Below, in pieces: positions 47,002 to 56,372 of a DNA stretch of 64,000 nt. The first letter of the stretch is position 1, and each line of letters opens with the position of its first letter. The position numbers were made by a program, and so were the translations under genes. The notes beneath the pieces are model-generated. The model was not told where the DNA came from. It was given only the letters and a program-made list of their open reading frames with translations, and searched no databases. Origin of the DNA: Cyclobacteriaceae bacterium (lineage in GTDB: Bacteria; Bacteroidota; Bacteroidia; Cytophagales; Cyclobacteriaceae); contig JANQEU010000075.1 of assembly GCA_028278225.1 (NCBI GenBank), positions 310,001-374,000 on the forward strand. The letters are read 5' to 3'.

Positions 47002-47844
47002 TCAATAATCTCCTATCGTTTCCTCCAATTGATTTAAAGCATTTTCCAGATCTTCATCACTTGGTGGTATTCCGTGCCACTTGTGAGAGCCTTCCATGAA
47101 ATCAACTCCTTTACCCATCTCAGTCTTCATGCAGATCACTATGGGCTTGCCCTGACCTGATCTGTCTTTAGCAATATTTAGTTTGTCTATGATCTCTTGT
47201 ATGTTGTTCCCATTACAGCTAAGCACATCCCATCCGAAGGATTCGTATTTGCCGGCCAGATCTCCAAGTGACATTACCTCGTCCACAGGTCCATCTATCT
47301 GCTGACCGTTATAGTCAATAGTGGCAATGAGGTTGTCAATTTTATGATGGGCGGCAAACATAGCCGCCTCCCATACCTGTCCTTCCTCCTGCTCACCATC
47401 ACCCATAAGCACAAATACATGATGTGGATCGCCGTCAATTTTCTTTGCGAGCGCGGCGCCGCAGGCCACGGACAATCCCTGACCTAAAGATCCCGATGCT
47501 ACCCGTACACCAGGAAGGTTTTCTTCTGTTGCCGGGTGACCCTGTAACCGTGTATTTATCTCCCGGAAGGTGGATAGTTCATTGAGCTCAAAGAAACCGG
47601 CCCTTGCCAGTGTGGCGTACCATCCCGGTGAGATGTGACCGTTTGACAAAAAGAACATATCTTCTCCTTTGCCTGTCATTTTGAACGGATTGCTGTATTT
47701 CATTACATTGAAGTACAGCGCTACCAGGTAATCCGTACAGCCCAGAGATCCGCCGGGATGACCCGACTGGACGCCATGAACCATTCTTACAATATCCCTG
47801 CGTATTTGAGTGGCTAAATTGTTTAATTTGCTTAGGTCGGACAT
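47002..47844 (-). CDS. Transketolase N-terminal subunit
   Basis: ThDP diphosphate-binding half (280 residues). The ThDP motif runs MGDGEQEEGQVWEAAMFAAH to IDYNGQQ, and GSLGQGLSVACGAALAKKI and SGHPGGSLGCTDYLVALYF are as in transketolases. First gene of a three-gene operon with the C-terminal subunit and a class III aminotransferase. Divergent from the M28-like peptidase gene, with 80 bp between. Confidence 0.92.
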   Translation of the reverse strand: MSDLSKLNNLATQIRRDIVRMVHGVQSGHPGGSLGCTDYLVALYFNVMKYSNPFKMTGKGEDMFFLSNGHISPGWYATLARAGFFELNELSTFREINTRLQGHPATEENLPGVRVASGSLGQGLSVACGAALAKKIDGDPHHVFVLMGDGEQEEGQVWEAAMFAAHHKIDNLIATIDYNGQQIDGPVDEVMSLGDLAGKYESFGWDVLSCNGNNIQEIIDKLNIAKDRSGQGKPIVICMKTEMGKGVDFMEGSHKWHGIPPSDEDLENALNQLEETIGDY

Positions 47845-47924
47845 AGTGATTCAGATAAGGAAGCGAAGATAATAAAAACAGGAAGTAACCTTCAAGATTG
47901 ACAGTTTTAAAAGCCAATAATTCC

Positions 47925-49268
47925 ATGAGATATTTTACAACAGCTATTATTATTTGTGGATTTCTGAGCGCCCCGGGGCAGTACCTGCAGACTGATCCGA
48001 TGATCTACGATATTATTGATCAGGTGAGTGCCGAAAGGCTTGAAAAGGACGTGAGAAAACTGGCTGGATTCGGTACAAGACATACGATGTCAGATACGGT
48101 TTCGGAGACAAGAGGAATAGGTGCAGCGAGGAGGTGGATCAAATCGGAATTTGAGAAAATTTCAGCAGACTGTGGTGGATGCCTTGAGGTATTTGAGCAA
48201 AGAACATTGGTCGAAGGTGATCCTGAAACGAGGATCACAAAGGATACCTGGATTGTGAACGTGTATGCTGTGAAAAGAGGCACACAATATCCGGACAGGT
48301 ATATTATTATGAGCGGGGATATTGACTCGCGCGTTTCTGACTCGAAAAATTATACGGATGACTCGCCGGGTGCCAATGATAATGCCACCGGCATGGCAGG
48401 AGCGATTGAACTGGCGAGGGTATTGTCTAAATTCAATTTTCCGACCAGTATACTTCTGGCAGGTCTTTCGGGTGAAGAACAGGGCCTGTATGGTGGCCGG
48501 TTTCTGGCCCAAAAAGCGACGGTCGAAGACTGGGAAGTAGTTGGCATCCTGAATAATGATATGATTGGGAATATTGAAGGCGTGGATGGCGTAATTGACA
48601 ATAGAACGTTCAGGATTTTTTCTGAGCCATATTCTGCTACGGAAACGGAGCAGGAGCTGAAACGAAAACGCTTCTATGGAGGAGAAAATGATGGGGTATC
48701 GCGTCAGCTTGCCCGCTATGTGTATCAGGTCACCAAAACGTATATGCCCCAGATGAATCCCCTGATGATCTACCGGCTGGACCGGTTTGGCAGAGGTGGT
48801 CATCATCGTCCGTTCAACGAAGCAGGGTATGCAGGTGTGAGAATAATGGAGGCACATGAAAATTACAACAGGCAGCACCAGGACCTCAGGACTGAAAATG
48901 GAATTGCATACGGTGATGTTATTGAAGGCGTGAATTTCGAATACTGTGCAAAAATGACTGCTGTTAATGCTGCTTCACTGGCTGCTATTGCATTAGCTCC
49001 CAGGTCGCCACAAAATGTTAAGATCGGCGGAATAGTAAGACCTTCGACGATCCTCTCCTGGGACGGGGTCGAGGGTGCATCCGGCTACAAAATCTACTGG
49101 AGGGATACGACTTCACCCACATGGCAATATAGCCGGCTGGTCGGATCGGAAGTTACGGAATTCACCCTTGAAGGCATTGTGATTGACAATTTCCTGTTTG
49201 GCGTTGCTGCTGTGGGGGACAACGGGCATGAGAGCGTTGTCAGTTACCCGGATGGCCTGATCAGGTGA
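47925..49268 (+). CDS. Exported M28-like peptidase with fibronectin type III domain
   Basis: A signal peptide starting at ATG 47925 (RYFTTAIIICGFLSAPGQ) and 447 residues. The M28 core has DDSPGANDNATGMAG (bridging Asp), LSGEEQGLYGGRFLA (catalytic and ligand Glu), NNDMIGN (Asp) and RGGHHRPF plus EAHENYNRQH (His). The strand that normally gives GGHYDS reads MSGDIDSR, so the first zinc-binding His is Asp132. A C-terminal fibronectin III domain (about 355-445, SWDGVEGASGYKIYWRD) probably mediates binding. Probable aminopeptidase acting outside the cytoplasm. Confidence 0.85.
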   Translation: MRYFTTAIIICGFLSAPGQYLQTDPMIYDIIDQVSAERLEKDVRKLAGFGTRHTMSDTVSETRGIGAARRWIKSEFEKISADCGGCLEVFEQRTLVEGDPETRITKDTWIVNVYAVKRGTQYPDRYIIMSGDIDSRVSDSKNYTDDSPGANDNATGMAGAIELARVLSKFNFPTSILLAGLSGEEQGLYGGRFLAQKATVEDWEVVGILNNDMIGNIEGVDGVIDNRTFRIFSEPYSATETEQELKRKRFYGGENDGVSRQLARYVYQVTKTYMPQMNPLMIYRLDRFGRGGHHRPFNEAGYAGVRIMEAHENYNRQHQDLRTENGIAYGDVIEGVNFEYCAKMTAVNAASLAAIALAPRSPQNVKIGGIVRPSTILSWDGVEGASGYKIYWRDTTSPTWQYSRLVGSEVTEFTLEGIVIDNFLFGVAAVGDNGHESVVSYPDGLIR

Positions 49269-49351
49269 TAAGCCCTCCGATCGATGATCAGACCTGTTTC
49301 ACACATTTTTTGGATAGTACCTACATTTGTGGTCCATTCGGGGTTTATTAA

Positions 49352-49747
49352 TTGAGAAAGCTGCAAAAGATATTGCTCATTGATGATGATGATTCCACAA
49401 ATTTTCTCAATAAGATCATTATCAGGCAGGCAAACTGTGCGAAAGAAGTTATATCTAAGATCAGTGGACAAGATGCATTGACTTACCTGCAACAGGAAGT
49501 CAAAGAGGGTTCTGTCCCCGAGTTGATCCTTCTTGATATCAACATGCCCATCATGGACGGGTGGGATTTTATAGAAAAATACGCTGAATTGGATATCAAC
49601 AAACAATCGAGGGTAGTGATGTTGACCTCATCGGTCAATCCTGAGGATGAAAACAAAGCAAAAGGCATAGCAGCTATCTCCGGTTTCAGGTCAAAACCAC
49701 TTTCAAACCAAATGCTAAGCGAAATTATTTCCAGCCTGCCTGCATGA
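49352..49747 (+). CDS. Single-domain response regulator
   Basis: A 131-residue receiver domain without output domain. Acidic pocket Asp11-14 (LLIDDDDST), phosphorylation site Asp62 (LLDINMPIMDGWDF), Thr92 (MLTSS) and Lys115 (FRSKPL) are all present. The start is TTG 49352; no ATG precedes the conserved first strand. Its stop lies 1 bp from the stop of the convergent histidine kinase, a plausible partner. CheY-like signalling through protein contact is expected. Confidence 0.92.
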   Translation: MRKLQKILLIDDDDSTNFLNKIIIRQANCAKEVISKISGQDALTYLQQEVKEGSVPELILLDINMPIMDGWDFIEKYAELDINKQSRVVMLTSSVNPEDENKAKGIAAISGFRSKPLSNQMLSEIISSLPA

Positions 49748-49748
49748 G

Positions 49749-52631
49749 CTAGGAAAGTACGGAGGTAATTAGCGTATGATGCTCTGTCCGGGCCGGCAGC
49801 TCGATGGTAAAGACGGTGCCCTTTCCGGGCTCACTACTAACTGAGATGTTTCCCCCCAGGTTTTCTACCTGATTTTTTACAATATATAATCCAATCCCTC
49901 TTCCCTCCACATCAAGATGGAATCGTTGGTACATCTTGAATATCTTGTCATCAAATTGCTTAAGATCTATACCCTGACCGTTGTCGGAAAAGACAAGGTT
50001 AAAGTGCTCAGCAGTTTTACCGGCCGAAAGTTCAATTTCCAGTGGTACATCCGGGTTGTTGTACTTCAATGAGTTTGATAGTAGATGAAATAGGATATTT
50101 CGGACATAGGATCTATTGGAAAAGATCACAAAATCTTCATCAAAATCAAGATTTATATTCGCACTGACCTTATCAATCTGCTCCTGCAGATCCCGTTTGA
50201 TTTCCAAAACACAATCAAAAAGCCTAAAGTCCTGTTTCGACTGTCCATTTCCATCCTGATGATTGAGGACAAGACTTAGATCCTTTATGACATTATCCAG
50301 GTCCACGGTCGCATTATTGATCCTGTGGATAATCTCCTGCTGAAGAGATTGTGAATCTATCTCGTCATAGACCTTTGACAATCCCATGATTTGCGTTACG
50401 GGACTTCTAAGATTATGGGAAATGACATTTGCAAACTCCTGGAGGTTTTGGTTCTTTTTCAGGAGCTGTTCAATGAGTATGCCTTTTTCACGTTCCAGCT
50501 TTTTATTCTGAGATGTGGAATAAGCTGTGGAGATTATGTCAGCCAGTGAGCCCGCGAAACGTTGATCCGAATAGGTCCATTGGACGGGAGTGTCTGTTTT
50601 TACAAAACTGATAACCCCTGTCAGTTTGTTATCAATATACACCGGAGCATCCAGGATTGATCGTATCTGGTGCTTTTTCAGGTATTCACTCCGGAACTCG
50701 AAATTTCTGTTATCCTCGAATACATTGTCAACAGCCACCGTACGGTTGTTGAATAATTCGTTGAAATAGTTTGGATAATTATCCTCATATTCCTTTTCAC
50801 CGGAGGTGTAACCACTGATGGAGCCATCAAATTTTTTCACGCAGTGAATTGCCTTTTCGTCAGCATCATAGCTCCAGAATGAGGCTTTTTCAACCCCAAG
50901 AATTCCCGTTGTTTCCTTTAGCAGATACTCAATGAATTCTTCAAAATCGTGGTCTTTAAGGTTGGCAGACTTTGAAAGCCTGAGGAGGGAGCTTATGATT
51001 GATTTTTCTTTTCTTTCCAGTAGTACCTTTTTAGTCCGGTCAAGGTTAGAGCCATATATTCTAACCAGTTCACCATCGTTGAATTCCGGTACCATCTTGA
51101 TTGAGAAGTATTGGATATTCCCTTTTTCATCAGGCACCTCTACCTCCACAGTTGCGGGCTCACCTTTTGATTCCACCTCTTGAAAGGTTTCTATTATTTT
51201 TTTGAATTCTTCCGGTCTTAACTTGCGCTTGATGATCTCCACGGACGGAACCATGGAGTTGGTGTCGAGGCCAAACTGCCGGAATGTCTCATCAGTCCAG
51301 TTCATTCTCCCGGTTCTGAAATTATACTCCCAACTACCAAGTTTGGTAATGATCTGACTCTCAATTAACATTTTGTTGGTTGTTGATAGCTGGGTATCCA
51401 ACTGTTCGTTGATCTCCTCGATTTCGCGGTTTTTGCGAGTTATGATTTTATTCAGGCTATTTAATTCATCTGAATTTCTACTAGCCTGTTTCAACCATCG
51501 ATTGTATTGAAAAAGAAAAGCGGACAAAATCAAAACAAGAAAAGAAACGCTCAGAATCACTATGGATTTGATCCTGCCGGACTGCTTCTCCGTTATCTGC
51601 TGTTCTCTTAAGAGTTTGTTCTCCGTTTCGCGCAACTCGGCGTTTAATGCCTCCTGAATTTTTACTATGCTGTTGACGAATGTTTCTCTTCCCAGACTAT
51701 CTTTCAGTGACTGGTATCTGAGCAAATAATGATTGGCCACCCTGTAATCCCCAATAGAACTGTAATACTGTGACTTACTTGAGTAGCTGTCGTTAAGCAA
51801 ATCATAAGCCTTGATCTTTTTTGAAAGCAATTCAGCCTGGTCATAGAAATCAATCGACCTGTCACGCTGTCCGAGCTCATTATGATATGATCCCAGCTTC
51901 AGGAGAGATTGTACCTCACCTCTTACATCCTTTATATTTTGGCGAAGTGCCAGTGCGTTCTCATGTATGACTATTGATTGCTGTAAACCACCTTTTCGGT
52001 ATTCAATTTCAGCCATTCCGTACAATGCATAAGCCATTCCCCTGTCGTTTTCATCCAGCAAAGCAAAATCGTAAGATTTCGAGTAGTAGCGTTCAGCCGA
52101 ATCCATATTATTCATAAGGAAGTGGAGTTCGGCAATATTCGATGCAAGGATGGAGGGGTAGCGGTCCGGTATTTTATTTTGTGCGATCCACCAGGCCGTG
52201 TGGTAATACTTTAACGCCGAATCGTATTGATTTTTCTTCTTAAATACTTCACCAATGTTGTTATTCACTTTAGCCAGGTTCACGTAATTGTCCTCCACAT
52301 TAAGTGTCAAGGCCTCCAGGTAGTAGTACAGGGCAAGATCCGGCAGTCCGCTTATCCAGAAACCGCTACCTTTGTTTACCGTTGCCCGGAATAATCCTTT
52401 TTCGTAATCAATGGATCCGGCGAGATCTTTCGCTTTGTTGACCAACTCGATGCCCTTTGAAGGGTCGGACTTGAGGTATTCGAAAGAGAGTGCATTAAGC
52501 AGATCGATATACTCCTCATTGACTGTCAATCTCTCGTTCAAGGCATTTTCAAGACTGTCGGTAATCAGGTTTTGGGAAGGTGAAAAATATGAGAGGAAAA
52601 CCAGAAGAAGCGCGCCCACAGATCGAAACAT
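49749..52631 (-). CDS. TPR-PAS-GAF sensor histidine kinase
   Basis: 960 residues. A signal peptide (LLLVFLSYFSPSQ) and a periplasmic TPR region (about 20-330) are followed by one membrane helix (SIVILSVSFLVLILSAFLFQ, near 355), a coiled coil (about 385-420), a PAS domain (about 425-535, GSWEYNFRTGRMNWTDETF), a GAF domain (about 550-700) and the kinase. The phosphoacceptor is in FANVISHNLRSPV (near 739); ATP-binding boxes are LLSNSLKYNNP, FSDNGQGIDL and GRGIGLYIVKNQVE. Probably signals to the convergent single-domain response regulator. The stimulus is unknown. Confidence 0.93.
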   Translation of the reverse strand: MFRSVGALLLVFLSYFSPSQNLITDSLENALNERLTVNEEYIDLLNALSFEYLKSDPSKGIELVNKAKDLAGSIDYEKGLFRATVNKGSGFWISGLPDLALYYYLEALTLNVEDNYVNLAKVNNNIGEVFKKKNQYDSALKYYHTAWWIAQNKIPDRYPSILASNIAELHFLMNNMDSAERYYSKSYDFALLDENDRGMAYALYGMAEIEYRKGGLQQSIVIHENALALRQNIKDVRGEVQSLLKLGSYHNELGQRDRSIDFYDQAELLSKKIKAYDLLNDSYSSKSQYYSSIGDYRVANHYLLRYQSLKDSLGRETFVNSIVKIQEALNAELRETENKLLREQQITEKQSGRIKSIVILSVSFLVLILSAFLFQYNRWLKQASRNSDELNSLNKIITRKNREIEEINEQLDTQLSTTNKMLIESQIITKLGSWEYNFRTGRMNWTDETFRQFGLDTNSMVPSVEIIKRKLRPEEFKKIIETFQEVESKGEPATVEVEVPDEKGNIQYFSIKMVPEFNDGELVRIYGSNLDRTKKVLLERKEKSIISSLLRLSKSANLKDHDFEEFIEYLLKETTGILGVEKASFWSYDADEKAIHCVKKFDGSISGYTSGEKEYEDNYPNYFNELFNNRTVAVDNVFEDNRNFEFRSEYLKKHQIRSILDAPVYIDNKLTGVISFVKTDTPVQWTYSDQRFAGSLADIISTAYSTSQNKKLEREKGILIEQLLKKNQNLQEFANVISHNLRSPVTQIMGLSKVYDEIDSQSLQQEIIHRINNATVDLDNVIKDLSLVLNHQDGNGQSKQDFRLFDCVLEIKRDLQEQIDKVSANINLDFDEDFVIFSNRSYVRNILFHLLSNSLKYNNPDVPLEIELSAGKTAEHFNLVFSDNGQGIDLKQFDDKIFKMYQRFHLDVEGRGIGLYIVKNQVENLGGNISVSSEPGKGTVFTIELPARTEHHTLITSVLS

Positions 52632-52742
52632 CCGGCGAATTTAAACCATTTTTCCTGAGCATAATTTCAGGAATAAATATTTAGGAGTAATCGGGAATTA
52701 TTCCGGTTGGAAAGGAGAAAAATCACATTTAAAATATACTTT

Positions 52743-54338
52743 TTACAATTTCTCCAACTCTGACTTTGCCTTGTCCAATTTGCCTGCGATATTCCAGCCA
52801 ATATCTACAATATTTTGAAAATAAGTCCTGGCCATTTCATGGTCACGGGATTTATAATAATCTCCCAGAAAGTCGTATGCCATTATTGTGTACCAGAATG
52901 GCTGGAAGCCCTGAGCTTCGGCAATGTTGCTGAAATGTTCCAGGGCCTTTTGTTTATTATTGATATGCTGGTAGTGAAAACCAAGGAAAATGTTGGCATA
53001 GGGGTCCATTGGATTTTTTTGGAGAAGCTGATCTCCGACCTGTTCAATTAGTTGGTCATAGTCCCTGACATTTGCATCCTTGGAAAGTGTTGTAAGTAAT
53101 ATCAACAATGATTGGCTACTGTGGTCCTGAAGGTTTGGGAAATTTCGGACCGCCAGATCCACAAGTTGCCTGCTTTTTTCAAATTCCGCGTGATCTGCAT
53201 GTCCGATGAAACTCGCAGCAATGGCCCTGGCAAGGATTGCCTGTCGATAATAAACAGCGTAATCACTTTTAGCAAAATCGACCCCCGATCCAATAAGAGC
53301 ATCCGCTTCAATTGGATTGGGTCCGGATGAAATTTCAAAAACAAAATGTTTTAAAAAACTCATTGCAAACAGTGAGAATGTTACATCCCCATTTATCAAC
53401 CTGGCCGGATCACTCATCAGGTTGTTGTTAGCCAGCAATATCAGTGTCAGATTGTCTTCAGGTATTTTTAGTAAAAGACTTGAATAACAATCTTCCTGAC
53501 CGTATGCCCAGATAATCTTTTTCTCCATAAAATCCTGTGTGAATACACCCATGCCATAAGGGCTCATTGCGTGGGAGATTGGGAATGGGGAGAACATTTT
53601 AATCCTGTTAGCCCCGGAAATCAATACTCCGCCGGAAAGTGCATGATCGAATCGGGAGAGATCCCGGACTGTTGATGCAATGCCGCTTGATGCATTAAAT
53701 CCGGTATCAAAATGGCCGTCTTCCACTTCACCGTAATAATAGTAGGGCTTTGCAATTCTATCTCTTACAAGATCAAGTACACTATCAGACGCCAATGGCA
53801 GCGTGTTTTCCAACTGCAGGGGATTAAGGATTTTGTTCTTTAACAGTTCGGGGATAGATTTTCCTGCTGCCTGTTCTATTACAGCAGTCAGTAACCCAAA
53901 CCTGCCACTATAATTAAAAAAGGTTCCCGGAATGCCTTCTGATGTATGTGACATAACGTGCCTGATCCTGATATCATCCGGGAAACTCCTTTCCGGGACA
54001 TATTTGTTAACAGGTTCATCCAGGTCCAGTTTCCCATCTTCCACCAGTTGCATAAGAAGAACTGCGGCAAATGTTTTTGTAACAGAGGCGATTGGAAACA
54101 ATGTTGCAGAATCAACAGGTCTTCTTGTATCCAAATCGGCAAAACCAAAATACTTCTCATACTTGATATTGCCATTTTCAGTTACAATAGCTGCCATTCC
54201 CGGAATGTGAAAGTACTCTTTCAATGATTCCAGGTCCTCATCAAAAGCCCTGTTGGCTGATCTACCTGATTTGTCATCACAGAAACTGAGTACCGCCCCA
54301 AGGAGCAGAAAGAAAACGGACCTGGCAACAACATTCAT
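52743..54338 (-). CDS. Exported beta-lactamase-like serine hydrolase fused to TPR repeats
   Basis: ATG 54338 gives a signal peptide of lipoprotein type (FFLLLGAVLSFCDDKSG) and about 531 residues. The class C-like domain has the SxxK motif ASVTKTFAAV (Ser85-Lys88). The second motif, usually YxN, reads NYSGRFGLL, and the third, usually KTG or HxG, appears as WAYGQEDCYSSLL, so two of three motifs deviate. The C-terminal 170 residues form TPR-like helices (YANIFLGFHYQHINNKQKALEHF). Such proteins are usually esterases or peptidases, not antibiotic-resistance enzymes. Confidence 0.8.
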   Translation of the reverse strand: MNVVARSVFFLLLGAVLSFCDDKSGRSANRAFDEDLESLKEYFHIPGMAAIVTENGNIKYEKYFGFADLDTRRPVDSATLFPIASVTKTFAAVLLMQLVEDGKLDLDEPVNKYVPERSFPDDIRIRHVMSHTSEGIPGTFFNYSGRFGLLTAVIEQAAGKSIPELLKNKILNPLQLENTLPLASDSVLDLVRDRIAKPYYYYGEVEDGHFDTGFNASSGIASTVRDLSRFDHALSGGVLISGANRIKMFSPFPISHAMSPYGMGVFTQDFMEKKIIWAYGQEDCYSSLLLKIPEDNLTLILLANNNLMSDPARLINGDVTFSLFAMSFLKHFVFEISSGPNPIEADALIGSGVDFAKSDYAVYYRQAILARAIAASFIGHADHAEFEKSRQLVDLAVRNFPNLQDHSSQSLLILLTTLSKDANVRDYDQLIEQVGDQLLQKNPMDPYANIFLGFHYQHINNKQKALEHFSNIAEAQGFQPFWYTIMAYDFLGDYYKSRDHEMARTYFQNIVDIGWNIAGKLDKAKSELEKL

Positions 54339-54640
54339 TAATTCAAATATCCTGGGGAAAAACATGCTGTTACTTTTTTTGTGATTCTTGTAAAGTTGAT
54401 TGAATTTGTCCTGATTTATGCACTGCTAGCGAATAATGTGCTGGGGCTTCGTGGTCTCAGTCTCTAAAAGTAATAACTGAAAGGTTCCCTACCGTATTTC
54501 CATATCATCTTCGCTGGATAATGCGGGACTCAACAAGCCAATTGTCAAGGAGAGAGGATCTCATGAGATATTCCGGCGCAGGGGAACAAACCAAAAATAA
54601 GCGTGTTATTATTGCTATTTTTACCCTCAAATCCTACATC
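54339..54640. other. Intergenic region between divergent genes, 302 bp
   Basis: Should contain promoters of the serine hydrolase and TPR lipoprotein genes. An open frame runs in from 54521 but has no good start, and I see no other feature. Confidence 0.4.
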
Positions 54641-55675
54641 ATGATCAAATCAAGACTTGTTACAATTTTCCTTACAGTGCTTTTCACGTTCCTGATGCTC
54701 TCATGCCAACCTCCGGAGTCAAGGCTGAAACAGGAAACCCTGGCATCTCTTGGCGACAAATTCAAAAAGGAATACATCCGGGCAATTGAAGACCTTGAAA
54801 CAAAAGCTGCGGAGGAGCCAACAAGCATTGATGCACTACTGGGCTTGGCAGAGACGAATATAATACTTTACATCTTTGGGTTTTCTTCGCGGGAAGAAAC
54901 GCTGCCCGCCGCCCGCGCAGCTTTTCAAAAGGCCTGGGATCTGGACTCTTTGGATACAAATGCATTGAGGCTTTCCGGAATCTTAAGTTTGCTGGACTGG
55001 GAGTGGGAAAAGTCAGAGGCTGCATTGCAAAAAGCTATCGAAGCTGACCCTGGAAACCTCAATGCCCATCATTGGTATTCATTGTATTTATCGGCTATGG
55101 GTAAGTTTGATGAAGCGATGGCGCAATCAGACACAATTATGACTATGGATCCCGGAGGCGATTACCTGATAGGGAGAGGATCCCTGTATTATTTTGCGCG
55201 TCGCAATGAAGAATTGAGGGATCTCATGATCGAGACCATTGCACAGGATACGATCGTCCCATGGGGATATGACTGGCTGGGTATGGCTTATTGCGAGTTA
55301 AAAGAATTTGAAACTTCCATTGATACATATTACACGGCATTTGAGTTATCGGATGGATTGGCTGAGGTTGGGGGTGGCCTGGGACATGCGCTGGGTCTGG
55401 GAGGTCAAAATGAAATCGCCAAACAAATTGCAGATTACTATGCCGAAGTTGCAAAAAACAGGTATGTACCACCTGTTCAGCGAGCTTTTATTCATATAGG
55501 GCTTGGTGAGTATGATGAAGCCATCGCTTTGCTTGAACAGGCGTATGATGAGAACTCGTGGTTTATTGTTTTCATCCAGGTGGAGCCGTGGTATGATCCG
55601 ATCAGGGGTGATAAGAGATTTGAGGAAATCATGAACAGGATGAATTTTCCTGTCATATACAGGCCTTCTAATTAG
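54641..55675 (+). CDS. TPR lipoprotein
   Basis: ATG 54641 starts a lipoprotein signal (LVTIFLTVLFTFLMLSC, lipobox LMLSC). The 344-residue protein consists of TPR units, for example DPGNLNAHHWYSLYLSAMGKFDEAMAQSD and VQRAFIHIGLGEYDEAIALLEQAY (given here only by their key parts WYSLYLSAMGKFDEA and GLGEYDEAIALLE). Upstream residues in the same frame lack signal features and are excluded. The C-terminal stretch EPWYDPIRGDKRFEEIMNRM is common at the end of such TPR proteins. A scaffold role at the membrane is inferred. Confidence 0.8.
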   Translation: MIKSRLVTIFLTVLFTFLMLSCQPPESRLKQETLASLGDKFKKEYIRAIEDLETKAAEEPTSIDALLGLAETNIILYIFGFSSREETLPAARAAFQKAWDLDSLDTNALRLSGILSLLDWEWEKSEAALQKAIEADPGNLNAHHWYSLYLSAMGKFDEAMAQSDTIMTMDPGGDYLIGRGSLYYFARRNEELRDLMIETIAQDTIVPWGYDWLGMAYCELKEFETSIDTYYTAFELSDGLAEVGGGLGHALGLGGQNEIAKQIADYYAEVAKNRYVPPVQRAFIHIGLGEYDEAIALLEQAYDENSWFIVFIQVEPWYDPIRGDKRFEEIMNRMNFPVIYRPSN

Positions 55676-56100
55676 TTTTCGTATTCTACATGTGTGACTA
55701 AAAAAACCAGCCAATCTGTCTTTCTACTCACTTTTAGCCCTTGTTTGTCTCTCATGCGATTTTCCATGAAGAAGTACTTGTCCCGGATCATGAATTTTCT
55801 TTGCCAGTGCGGCCAATACAGGATATAGATCAGACGGCGGTCGTTCCACATGCATTTTTTGCGAAAACATCTTTTTTCACGAAAGGTATAAACAGCACCG
55901 GAATCCAGATGGATGGTATGCTCGTCGATCAGTATGGTGCCGCTTTTGCCATAAGCTTCTTTCTTACCCTCTTCATCATAAGTATAGTACCCATTGTAAT
56001 GGATGGACATTTTGTTGTATTCAACAGGTGCCGCACATGAGATTAAAGTGAGTACCACAGCTATGAGGAAGAATTTATGTACCGGAAAGTTGATTTCCAC
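55672..56100 (-). CDS. Small lipoprotein, unknown function
   Basis: 142 residues with lipobox LISC in FFLIAVVLTLISCAAP. The mature part starts with Tyr-rich sequence (YNKMSIHYNGYYTYDEEGKK) and is basic towards the C-terminus. I recognise no domain. Its stop overlaps the convergent TPR lipoprotein gene by 4 bp. Confidence 0.62.
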   Translation of the reverse strand: MEINFPVHKFFLIAVVLTLISCAAPVEYNKMSIHYNGYYTYDEEGKKEAYGKSGTILIDEHTIHLDSGAVYTFREKRCFRKKCMWNDRRLIYILYWPHWQRKFMIRDKYFFMENRMRDKQGLKVSRKTDWLVFLVTHVEYEN

Positions 56101-56310
56101 AGCTTACGATATTTTCGGGATACTTACCATTACAATATGCGGTTCCGGCCCAGGGATTGGATTTCGTTTTATATACGCAGAAGAAAGAACCGGAGTTAGT
56201 ACTATCAATATTCGCAGGCCGGTCTTTCATGGTACAGGTACTTCTTAGGGATATGTATGTTTGATTGAGGCTTCAAATTATTTCAAAATATGATTTATTA
56301 ATAAAGAATA

Positions 56311-56337
56311 AATATTTATTGTTTATCAATAAATATT
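56311..56337. promoter_or_regulatory. AT-rich inverted repeat upstream of the DUF2975/HTH pair
   Basis: AATATTTATTG (56311-56321) and CAATAAATATT (56327-56337) are perfect 11-bp inverted arms with a 5-base centre, 35 bp before the DUF2975 start. A possible operator for the small XRE regulator encoded in the same operon. Confidence 0.45.
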
Positions 56338-56372
56338 GTTTAAATTACGATAAGTATCCTAAAGGTATAGAG

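Noticed and set aside
48162-48878. Long minus-strand open frame opposite the M28-like peptidase
   Set aside because: It lies wholly inside a gene with clear family motifs, and its translation has no recognisable domain.
52743-54338. Serine hydrolase considered as an antibiotic-resistance beta-lactamase
   Set aside because: Two of three class C motifs deviate, and a TPR region is fused.
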